NCBI RefSeq assembly: GCF_000241345.1
Contig: NZ_BAED01000078.1
Location: 1 to 35,698, forward strand
Origin: Gordonia amarae NBRC 15530
GTDB taxonomy: Bacteria; Actinomycetota; Actinomycetes; Mycobacteriales; Mycobacteriaceae
Length of the DNA stretch: 35,698 bases
Direction of reading: 5' to 3'
This document shows, piece by piece, positions 7,497 through 14,597 of this stretch. Positions within the stretch are counted from its first letter, which is position 1. Each line of letters starts with the position of its first letter. The notes under the pieces are model-generated. The model was not told the origin of the DNA and did no database searches. It saw nothing but the letters and a program-made list of their open reading frames with translations. A program made the translations under genes and the position numbers.

Positions 7497-8369
7497 TTAC
7501 TTCTTGCGCGTCCCTGGCAGCACCCCGGCGTCGATGATGGTCTTGACGTACGGCCGGGCACGGGTGAGCGCGTCGGCCAATCCCGGTGCCGACCATACGG
7601 TTTCGCCGAGCGCATCGGTCTCGGCTTCGATGTCGTCGTAGGTGGCGGCGCCGTCGGCGGTGAGCCGGTGCGCCACGCCGAGCGCATTCGGGGTGCCGGT
7701 GCGTTCGGCCAGGCCCGCCGCCACGAGCCGGTCGACGGAGCTTTCCCAGTCGGCGTCGGACCAGCCACGGGTGAACTTGATCATCTCCCGGCCCATGATG
7801 CGGCGTGCGACGGTCGGATCGGGTAGCTGCGCCTCGTGGAAGGTGACCACGTCGAGCCCGTCGAGGCCGTGGGTGAGCAGGGTGGCGATGTGGTTGTCGC
7901 CGCGCCATTCGCGGAGTACCGCCACGTACCGCCACAGCCGCAGGTGCGGGGCGTCGGGCACCTCGCTCGACGCCCAGGCCGCCGCCAGCGGACGTCCCCC
8001 GAGCGGCAGGCCGGCGACCACCGCCTCGAAAGTGTCCGCGAGTTCGCCGATCGCCGGGTCGCCGACGCCGTCGCCGAGGATGCCGCGCAATTGTCCGTCG
8101 AGCATCTCGTACCGGGCGGCCGACACCTTGTCGAGGCCGACGCCGACGGCATCACGCCAGGCGGGTTCGATGAGGGCGGGGTTGAAGTTGAAGAACGTGG
8201 CGCTCACCACCGACGGTGCGCAGGCGCCGAGCGGTGCGCCCCGGGCACCCGCGTAGAACGCGACCGCCGACAGCCCGGTGGCGTCGAGGGCGGCCTTCAT
8301 GCCGGGGTTGAAGTAGGCGAGGACGTGGAACGGTTCGAGGGTTTCGTACGCGGTGCGCGCGGAGCTCAT
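7497..8369 (-). CDS. SCO6745-family protein (HTH-like)
   Basis: A 290-aa protein of the actinobacterial SCO6745 family, recognised by the N-terminal FEPFHVLAYFNP-type start (here LEPFHVLAYFNP), the internal FYAGARGAPLGA and SATFFNFNP, and a late helical segment (IKFTRGWSDADWESSVDRLVAAGL) that resembles a winged-helix domain. Function is unknown. The start at 8369 has only a weak ribosome site and sits 5 nt after the stop of the membrane-protein gene at 8375, so translation is probably coupled to it. Confidence 0.74.
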   Translation of the reverse strand: MSSARTAYETLEPFHVLAYFNPGMKAALDATGLSAVAFYAGARGAPLGACAPSVVSATFFNFNPALIEPAWRDAVGVGLDKVSAARYEMLDGQLRGILGDGVGDPAIGELADTFEAVVAGLPLGGRPLAAAWASSEVPDAPHLRLWRYVAVLREWRGDNHIATLLTHGLDGLDVVTFHEAQLPDPTVARRIMGREMIKFTRGWSDADWESSVDRLVAAGLAERTGTPNALGVAHRLTADGAATYDDIEAETDALGETVWSAPGLADALTRARPYVKTIIDAGVLPGTRKK

Positions 8370-8374
8370 GCCGA

Positions 8375-9484
8375 TCAGTCTCGCCGGTCTCCGGTGCGCG
8401 TGTCCAGCCATGATCGGAGGTCGCCCAGGACTTTGTCGACGTCGGGATAGTCGTCTTCGGTGGGTGCCCCGGCCCGGGCGTCTCGGGCATGTCCTTCGGT
8501 TACCGGGGCCGGGTCCCCGGCATCGGCCGGATCGGGGCCGTCGGTGGGGGCGTCCTCACGGCCGCGCCGCCAGCCACCCTTCATCGGTGGCGCCTCCCCG
8601 AAGTGGTCGGGATCACCCGAGCCGTACCAGGCCACGAGCACCGCGCCGATGAAGGCACCGACGAAACCGGCGATGGCCAGCCCGCCGAGCCCCGCCTTGG
8701 CGTTGTCGTCGAGGAACAGCACACCCACCAGGCTCGGTCCGGCGGTCTCGCCGACGACGAGCACCGCGGTGACGCCGTTGACCGCGCCGAGTTGCAGGGC
8801 GACGGTCTGGACGAAGAATCCGGTGGCCCCGGCGATGGCGATGGTCCAGGCGGCCGGATCCTCGAGGAGTGTGACCGGATCGAACGGGTCGACGCCGTGC
8901 AGGACGCGGACGGCGATGGCGATCATGCCGAACAGCAGACCCGCGCAGGCCCCGCCGAAGATCGCGCCGTGTTTGCCCATTTTGTACACACCGGCGAGCG
9001 CGGCGACGCACAGCGCGGCGGTGGCGATGAACAGCACCCAGTGGAACCGGTCGCTGTCGGAGGTCTGCGTATGCGGCGATGAGGAGAAGCCCAGCATGCA
9101 CAGCGACATCACCACGAGCCAGATCGCGATCCAGTCGCGGGTGTGCAGGGCGATATTGAGCATGATGGTGCTCAGCAGGGCGGTGACCACCAGGTTGGCC
9201 GACACGATGGTCTGCGACAGGAACAGCGGCAGGTAGCGGGCGGCCACCGCACCACCGGCGAAGCCGATCACCACCATCATCGTGCCGAGGATGAACGAGG
9301 GGTCGACGAAGGTCGACATCGTCGACTGCAGCGACGGGCCGCCCGATGCGTTGGTCTGACCGGCCTCGTTGCCCTCCTCGCGGGCCTCCTGGGCCACGCG
9401 GCGGGCGCCGAGCGCACGCAGGACCGTCGACATGCCGTAGGCGACGGCAGCCAGGCAGGCCGCGATCACGCCGATCACGAACAT
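8375..9484 (-). CDS. DMT/EamA-like integral membrane protein
   Basis: A 369-aa polytopic membrane protein with about nine predicted helices (for example residues 1-22, 66-88, 98-113 and 118-133, with further helices up to ~300) and a hydrophilic, acidic C-terminal tail of roughly 65 residues. The fold pattern matches DMT-type permeases of mycobacteria whose substrates are unknown. ATG 9484 is preceded by GGAGG about 8 nt upstream. It forms an operon with the SCO6745-family gene and is divergent from the ATP-grasp gene across 109 nt. Confidence 0.75.
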   Translation of the reverse strand: MFVIGVIAACLAAVAYGMSTVLRALGARRVAQEAREEGNEAGQTNASGGPSLQSTMSTFVDPSFILGTMMVVIGFAGGAVAARYLPLFLSQTIVSANLVVTALLSTIMLNIALHTRDWIAIWLVVMSLCMLGFSSSPHTQTSDSDRFHWVLFIATAALCVAALAGVYKMGKHGAIFGGACAGLLFGMIAIAVRVLHGVDPFDPVTLLEDPAAWTIAIAGATGFFVQTVALQLGAVNGVTAVLVVGETAGPSLVGVLFLDDNAKAGLGGLAIAGFVGAFIGAVLVAWYGSGDPDHFGEAPPMKGGWRRGREDAPTDGPDPADAGDPAPVTEGHARDARAGAPTEDDYPDVDKVLGDLRSWLDTRTGDRRD

Positions 9485-9580
9485 CTCGAACCTCCGCTCC
9501 GGTCCCGTATCACCTGTGTGTAACCGAGGTCACGGGTCCGCTTATTCCCCGGGGCCGCCGGGTCGGGTAGGTGCTCGGTT

Positions 9581-9593
9581 TAGACTCGTCTGC
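9581..9593 (+). promoter_or_regulatory. Possible -10 element, leaderless start
   Basis: TAGACT (9581-9586) matches the actinobacterial TANNNT -10 pattern and lies 7 nt before GTG 9594. The gene has no clear Shine-Dalgarno sequence, so a leaderless transcript is likely. No good -35 box is visible. Confidence 0.45.
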
Positions 9594-10772
9594 GTGACTG
9601 AGTCGAGTGGTAAGCACGTACTGATCACCTTCGGCCGATCGTTTCTCACACTGAACCTCGCCCGGCTGATGGCAGCGGCCGGACATCGGGTCACGATAGT
9701 GGATAGTCTTCCGATTGGTATAACGCGTTTTTCGCACGCGACGTCGAAGTTCTTCAAGGTGCCCTCACCGAAGTTCGAGCCGGTGGCCTACTGCCGCAGG
9801 CTCGTGCAGATCGTGGTCGAGGAAAAAGTGGACATCGTGATCCCGATCCACGAGGAGACGGACATCCTGTCGATGATGGCCGGTCTGTTCCCGCCGACGT
9901 GTGAGCTGTTCCTGTCGCCGTTCACCACCGAGAACCAGCTCCACCAGAAGGCCGAGTTCTCGCAGTTGCTCGCGGACAAGGGTATGCCGGGACTCAAGTA
10001 CGCCACCCTCTCCTCGCCCGAGGACGTCGAGAAGCTCGACTTCACCACCCCGTTCGCCCTCAAGCGGGTGTATTCGCGTGGGTCACAGAAGGTGTACAAG
10101 GTCTCGCCCGGCGACGACCTGTCGTGGCTGGAGTTCGAGGACGGCAATCCGTGGCTGGCGCAGCAGTGGGCGTCGGGTGACCGGTACTGCACCTACTCGA
10201 TCTGCCGCGACGGCAGGGTATTCGCGCACGCCGCCTACCCGGTCGGCTACGCCATCGACGGAAACTCTTGTCTGCGTTTCCAATCCGTGGAACATCCGGG
10301 AATCCTGGCGTGGATCACCGAGTTTGTCGCCGACATCGGCTTCACCGGCCACATCGGTTTCGACTTCTACGACGACCCGGACATCGGTCTGCTCACCATC
10401 GAATGCAACCCGCGCGCCACCAGCGGCATCATGCTGTTCGCACCGCAAGACGGCGTCGACAGGGCGTTCTTCGGGGAGAACACCGAGCTGATCACCCCCG
10501 ACCCCGACGTCGACAAGATGATCGGCCTCGGCATGATGCTGTACGGCTGGACGCGGAAGTCCTTGAACGGACGCAGCTTCCGTCAGTTCGTCCGCGACTT
10601 CCGGCACTCGCACGACGTCGTCTGGGCCTCCGACGACCGCAAGCCGGCGGTCATGCTCCCGCTGGCCTACCTGTTCATCCTCCGTCACTGCTTCAAGTAC
10701 AAAGTCGGCCTCGCCGAGGGCTTCATGCACGACCACGAGTGGGACGGTAAAGAGATCCCCCTCGACGGCTGA
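9594..10772 (+). CDS. Orphan ATP-grasp ligase
   Basis: A 392-aa ATP-grasp enzyme resembling the carbamoyl-phosphate-synthase-like group. It begins with a pre-ATP-grasp Rossmann-type segment (HVLITFGRSFLTLNLARLM), has an ATP-binding lysine region around FALKRVYSRGSQKVYKV, and a metal/ATP site LLTIECNPRATSGI (Glu, Asn and Arg). Such enzymes join a carboxylate to an amine or thiol through an acyl phosphate; the substrates here are unknown. No carrier protein, peptide precursor or partner enzyme is adjacent. The start GTG 9594 fits a leaderless promoter. It converges on guaD across a 295-nt repeat cluster. Confidence 0.82.
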   Translation: MTESSGKHVLITFGRSFLTLNLARLMAAAGHRVTIVDSLPIGITRFSHATSKFFKVPSPKFEPVAYCRRLVQIVVEEKVDIVIPIHEETDILSMMAGLFPPTCELFLSPFTTENQLHQKAEFSQLLADKGMPGLKYATLSSPEDVEKLDFTTPFALKRVYSRGSQKVYKVSPGDDLSWLEFEDGNPWLAQQWASGDRYCTYSICRDGRVFAHAAYPVGYAIDGNSCLRFQSVEHPGILAWITEFVADIGFTGHIGFDFYDDPDIGLLTIECNPRATSGIMLFAPQDGVDRAFFGENTELITPDPDVDKMIGLGMMLYGWTRKSLNGRSFRQFVRDFRHSHDVVWASDDRKPAVMLPLAYLFILRHCFKYKVGLAEGFMHDHEWDGKEIPLDG

Positions 10773-10785
10773 CCACCCGCCGGTC

Positions 10786-11060
10786 GCGAGTGTTGGTTCC
10801 GTTCGACCCGCCGGTTCCGTTCGACCCGCCGGTTGAGGTGTGAGGTCGCCCTGCGACCGAGCCTCGAAACCCGGTGAGACGAGTGTTGGTCCGTTCGGCC
10901 CCGCCGGTTGAGGTGCCCCGCCGGTTGCGAGTGTTGGTTCCGTTCGACCCGCCGGTTGAGGTGTGAGGTCGCCCTGCGACCGAGCCTCGAAACCCGGTGA
11001 GACGACAATGTTCTCTCGCCGGGTTTCGAAGCTCCTCGCCTAGCGGCTCACCACACCTCA
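10786..11060. repeat. Repeat cluster A (direct copies plus inverted arm)
   Basis: A 70-bp segment at 10813-10882 recurs exactly at 10936-11005, offset by 123 bp. A 31-bp leader (10786-10816 and 10927-10957) is also repeated. The second copy then pairs with an inverted arm: TGAGGTGTG (10957-10965) with CACACCTCA (11052-11060), and TCGAAACCCGG (10987-10997) with CCGGGTTTCGA (11019-11029). The cluster fills the convergent gap between the ATP-grasp gene and guaD and shares its core AAACCCGGTGAG with cluster B. Confidence 0.9.
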
Positions 11061-11067
11061 GGGGGGA

Positions 11068-12456
11068 TCACGACGGAGCGACCACCCGGCTGCCACGGAC
11101 GTAGACCTCGGTGATGGCCGGTTCGCGCATGCCCAGCAGGAGGGCGAAGAGCATCTGGTCGCGGGCCATTTCGTCGTCGTCGGCGCGAATGCCCTTGGAC
11201 AGCAGGCGTTCCAGGGGTTCCCAGCGGGTGGGGTCCACCACCAGGAAGTCGGCCTCCTTGCCGGTGTCGAAGTTGCCGAAACGGTGTTCGGCGTCGAGAG
11301 CCCTTGCCCCGGCGAGGGTTCCGGTGAACAGCAGCTCGGCCGGGTGCAGAGCGATGGCGTCCTCGCCGGGTTCGGACAGGTGCACCTTGAACGCGCAGCC
11401 GAGTACCTGCGGGATCAGCCATTCGTCGCCCGCGCCCACATCGGTGCCGGCGGCCACGTTCACCCCGGCGGCGACGGTGCGCCGCCACGGCATCGTTCCC
11501 GAACCCAGGAACTGTTGCGACACAGGACAATGCGCGATCGAGGTACCGGTCTCGGCCATCCGGGCGAGTTCGGTGTCCGTGCAGTGCACCGCGTGCGCCA
11601 TGATCGTGCGGCGGCCGAGCAGGCTGGAGCCGCCGGTCTGGGAGCCGGGCAGGAACTTCCCGTCGTAGGTGTCGAGATAGGAGTCGACGGAGAACAGGCT
11701 CTTGACCGCGTCGATCTCACCGGTGCCGGGCCGGTTGTTCTCGTTGAGGTGCGAGTGCAGGTACACCCCGCGCCCGCGGACGTCGTCGTACAGTTCGCCG
11801 AGCGCGTGGAGTGTTTCCGTGGATACCGACAACGTGAACCGGGGCACGATGGCCACCTGCAGCAGCGACGAGTCGTCGCCGTGCCAGCGGTCGATCTCCG
11901 CGGTGCACAACTCGATGGCCCGCTTCTCCGAGGTCATCAGCGGCGCGGCCGACGGCGGTCCCACCGTCTGCACACCGCGGCCGCTCACCAGCCGCAGCCC
12001 CGCGCCCCGCGTCTCGGTGAACAGGGCGTCCTGGGCGTCGGGAAACGCCGACCCGAACACCATCGCCGCGGTGGTGCCGGAGCGGATGCGGGCGGTGACG
12101 AAGTCGCGGGCGATCTGTGCGGCGAACTCCGGATCGGCCAGGCGTGCCTCGGCGGGAAAGATGCACGAATCGAGCCATTCGAGGAGTTGCCCACCGCCAT
12201 AGGCGTCGAGGGAGTAGGTCTGCGGGAAATGGATATGGGTGTCGACGAACCCGGGCAGCAGGAACGAACCGCGATGGTCGGCGACGCTGCCCGTGGGATC
12301 GGCGGGGGCGTCCTGGCGTGGCCCGCAGTAGGTGATCGCGCCGGCATCGTCGACGACCAGCGCGCCGTCGGAGAACGTCGTCAGGGCCTCACGGGCGCCG
12401 GTGACGTCGGGGGAGCCGGCGATATGGACGATGTGGCCGAGATGGGTGACGCTCAC
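11068..12456 (-). CDS. guaD: Guanine deaminase
   Basis: A 462-aa amidohydrolase that converts guanine to xanthine and ammonia. Zinc-site residues are visible: HIHFPQ (His74, His76), HSHLNEN (His236), HAVHC (His288) and GTDVGAG (Asp339), in the order and wording typical of guanine deaminase rather than adenosine or cytosine deaminases. GTG 12456 is my chosen start because the VHIAGSP-type beginning fits the family; no strong ribosome site is seen, and GTG 12477 is an alternative. It stands alone here, with no xanthine dehydrogenase or purine permease beside it. Confidence 0.88.
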   Translation of the reverse strand: MSVTHLGHIVHIAGSPDVTGAREALTTFSDGALVVDDAGAITYCGPRQDAPADPTGSVADHRGSFLLPGFVDTHIHFPQTYSLDAYGGGQLLEWLDSCIFPAEARLADPEFAAQIARDFVTARIRSGTTAAMVFGSAFPDAQDALFTETRGAGLRLVSGRGVQTVGPPSAAPLMTSEKRAIELCTAEIDRWHGDDSSLLQVAIVPRFTLSVSTETLHALGELYDDVRGRGVYLHSHLNENNRPGTGEIDAVKSLFSVDSYLDTYDGKFLPGSQTGGSSLLGRRTIMAHAVHCTDTELARMAETGTSIAHCPVSQQFLGSGTMPWRRTVAAGVNVAAGTDVGAGDEWLIPQVLGCAFKVHLSEPGEDAIALHPAELLFTGTLAGARALDAEHRFGNFDTGKEADFLVVDPTRWEPLERLLSKGIRADDDEMARDQMLFALLLGMREPAITEVYVRGSRVVAPS

Positions 12457-12499
12457 CGGACAACGAAAACACACCTTGACCGGCGCCGCTCGGCAAGCG

Positions 12500-12513
12500 C
12501 ACGCGGCCGCGTG
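12500..12513. promoter_or_regulatory. Perfect 14-bp palindrome upstream of guaD
   Basis: CACGCGGCCGCGTG is a perfect palindrome 44 nt upstream of the guaD start. It could be an operator for a purine- or nitrogen-responsive repressor; high GC raises the chance of a random palindrome. Confidence 0.35.
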
Positions 12514-12670
12514 TGCGTGTATGGCGCCCGGAGGGGTCAGGGTCACGACACGCCGGACCGGAGTGAGACCGTCGGCGCGTCCCATACCTGTCCGTCGGGT
12601 AATCAGTCGAACGGACGACGCTCTGTCGGCGCGGCGAGTGATTCATTTCACTACAGTTGGCAGTCGGTCT

Positions 12671-12682
12671 ACTGAATTCAGT
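12671..12682. promoter_or_regulatory. Perfect palindrome upstream of PE-PPE gene
   Basis: ACTGAATTCAGT is a perfect 12-bp palindrome ending 35 nt before GTG 12718. A second dyad, AGTGA-N6-TCACT, lies at 12637-12652. The ACTG/CAGT half-sites recall the operator upstream of the MmpL gene, suggesting a shared regulator. Confidence 0.42.
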
Positions 12683-12717
12683 GGCCGCAGGATCCCGACC
12701 GAGAGGTGAGGAGAACC

Positions 12718-13974
12718 GTGTCGACAACCCAGCACGTGCCCTGCCCGAGTCAACAGTACGTCCGGCCGCCCCGCGCGGTGCGACGGGCCGCGGTCGCAGT
12801 CGTGGCCGCCGCAGCCGCTGTGTCGCTGGTCTTTCCGGCGATCGCCGAGGCCAAACCCGGGCGGCAGGTTCGGGAGCTGACGATGTCGGGGATCGTCACC
12901 GACGGTACCGACCGGGCCAACAGGGTCGGTCCCCGTGATGACGGGACCGTCATGGTGGTCACCCCCGGTACCGATGACGGAAACCTCGGCGAACGCATCA
13001 AACGTACTGTGGGACAGCGTCAGACACTGATCGTCGCGTACCCGGAGTCGCTGTGGCCGTTTGTCGGCGGCAAGTCCTCGCCCGTGCCACCGCTCGCCGA
13101 CACCTACGACACCTCCAAACGCATCGCGATCAACCGCAATCTGGCCGTGATGCGCAAGCTCGCCGGCGCCGGTATGCAGGTGATCTACACCGGCTACTCC
13201 CAGGGGGCCGACGCACTCGGCAATGCCACCGAAAAGGCTGTCGCCCAAGGGATCGACCTGAGTGACTCGAAGATCGTCCTGGCCGCCGACGTCCGCGGTC
13301 CCTGGGGCATCAAGGCTGCCGCCGAGACCATTCCGGGTGCCCCGGCGGTGGTCAAGCGGTTCGGCATCACCCCCGACGGTGCGCGTGACCCTGAGCGAAG
13401 CTCCGGTGCCGACGTCACGTCGACGATCATCGTCGGCGACCCCGCGTCGAACTTCCAGTGGCAGCCGCGGCGGCCGCTGGAATCGATCCTGGTGAACGGT
13501 GCCGGCTTTATCACCATCCATACCGGTTGGGGGGCACAGACTTACGGCAACCTGGATGCCCTGGGATCACCCACTGAGCTGCGCAGCGTCGACGGCACCA
13601 CGCGCTACCAGGTGTACGACGCCCGCCATCCCCTGGCCCTGCTACGGCAGATGGTGCACGACCGGACCGGATTGCCGTACACGCGAGCCGATCTCAAGCG
13701 CTGGGACGCCGAGGGGGAGCGCTTCTTCGCCACCGAGGCCCCGTCGGTGCGCAATTCGGCGGTCCCGGTGACCGAGGTGAGCGCACCGCCGCACGAGCAG
13801 AAGCAGGTGGTCCAGAAGCGGACGAAGGCCGCCAGGACGACCAAACGGCCGCGGGCCGCGAAGGTTCGCGTCCCGCGGCCGTCCGCCGATCCGGGTGGTC
13901 AGTTGCTCCGGTCGATCACCGTCACAATGGAAGACCTTGTTCGAGGAGGTCGATCGCCTCGAGCAGGGCGTTGA
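12718..13974 (+). CDS. Secreted PE-PPE-domain serine hydrolase
   Basis: A 418-aa exported protein with a basic N-terminus and a hydrophobic segment (~residues 20-45) ending in an AEA-K signal-peptidase-like site. The body resembles the PE-PPE C-terminal domain, an alpha/beta hydrolase related to cutinase-like esterases: VVTPGTDDG near 80, AYPESLWPF, and the nucleophile elbow GYSQGAD (Ser near 160). The C-terminal ~60 residues are Lys/Arg-rich and low complexity. It has no PE or PPE N-terminal domain. GTG 12718 has AGGAG 5 nt upstream. Its last 53 nt overlap the TetR gene on the opposite strand. A role in mycomembrane lipid or ester metabolism is inferred. Confidence 0.82.
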   Translation: MSTTQHVPCPSQQYVRPPRAVRRAAVAVVAAAAAVSLVFPAIAEAKPGRQVRELTMSGIVTDGTDRANRVGPRDDGTVMVVTPGTDDGNLGERIKRTVGQRQTLIVAYPESLWPFVGGKSSPVPPLADTYDTSKRIAINRNLAVMRKLAGAGMQVIYTGYSQGADALGNATEKAVAQGIDLSDSKIVLAADVRGPWGIKAAAETIPGAPAVVKRFGITPDGARDPERSSGADVTSTIIVGDPASNFQWQPRRPLESILVNGAGFITIHTGWGAQTYGNLDALGSPTELRSVDGTTRYQVYDARHPLALLRQMVHDRTGLPYTRADLKRWDAEGERFFATEAPSVRNSAVPVTEVSAPPHEQKQVVQKRTKAARTTKRPRAAKVRVPRPSADPGGQLLRSITVTMEDLVRGGRSPRAGR

Positions 13975-14593
13975 GGGACGCATCGTCCCGGACATCGTCG
14001 AGCTCGTTGGCGATGTGGAACATCATCCCGCCGATCGCGGCGGCGAATGCCCGCAGTCGGGGATTGGCGGGATCGACCCCGAGGTAGTCGGCCATCAGGT
14101 CGATGGTGTCGTAGATGGCGCGATCGGATTCGAGTTGCTGGGCGACCCTGAGCGCGGGTTCGGTCTGGATCAGCCGGAGCCGTTCCGGACTCGATGTCCA
14201 CGGATCGTCGGCGGCCGCCCGGTACAGCCCGCGGAGCAGGGTCCGGACGAAATCGAAATGATTCAGTCCCGGGGGGATCGAGGAGACGACCGCGGTCCGG
14301 GCGTCATCGAGGTCGTCGCTGAGGACCACCTGCTCCTTCGAGGCGAAGTAGCGGAAGAACGTGGTGTGCGAGACCTCGGCCTCTCGGGCGATCTGCTCGA
14401 CCGTCGTGCCCGCATAGCCCTGAGTCTTGAACAGCCGCATGGCCGCGTCGCGGATCGCGTTGCGGGTGCGGATCTTGTGTTTCTCGCGCAATCCGATGGG
14501 TCTCCCGATCCTGCACGGGGAGGCCGGGGTGGCCGCGGTGCCGTTACCGGCACCGCGGCCACCGTCGGATTCGCGTCGTGGTGACGCCGCCAT
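13922..14593 (-). CDS. TetR-family transcriptional regulator
   Basis: A 223-aa repressor with an N-terminal TetR helix-turn-helix (RNAIRDAAMRLFKTQGYAGTT, then VEQIAREAEVSHTTFFRYF, about residues 43-84) and a helical ligand-binding domain that I cannot assign. The N-terminus has a ~25-residue Gly/Ala/Arg-rich extension. It starts 4 nt after the stop of the MmpL gene, so the two are one operon, and it probably represses that operon through the palindrome at 16886-16902. Its 3' end overlaps the PE-PPE hydrolase gene tail-to-tail by 53 bp. Confidence 0.9.
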   Translation of the reverse strand: MAASPRRESDGGRGAGNGTAATPASPCRIGRPIGLREKHKIRTRNAIRDAAMRLFKTQGYAGTTVEQIAREAEVSHTTFFRYFASKEQVVLSDDLDDARTAVVSSIPPGLNHFDFVRTLLRGLYRAAADDPWTSSPERLRLIQTEPALRVAQQLESDRAIYDTIDLMADYLGVDPANPRLRAFAAAIGGMMFHIANELDDVRDDASLNALLEAIDLLEQGLPL

Positions 14594-14597
14594 CGGA

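Noticed and set aside
10786..11060. CRISPR array
   Set aside because: Only two long copies plus an inverted arm, no regular short repeats with unique spacers, and no cas genes.
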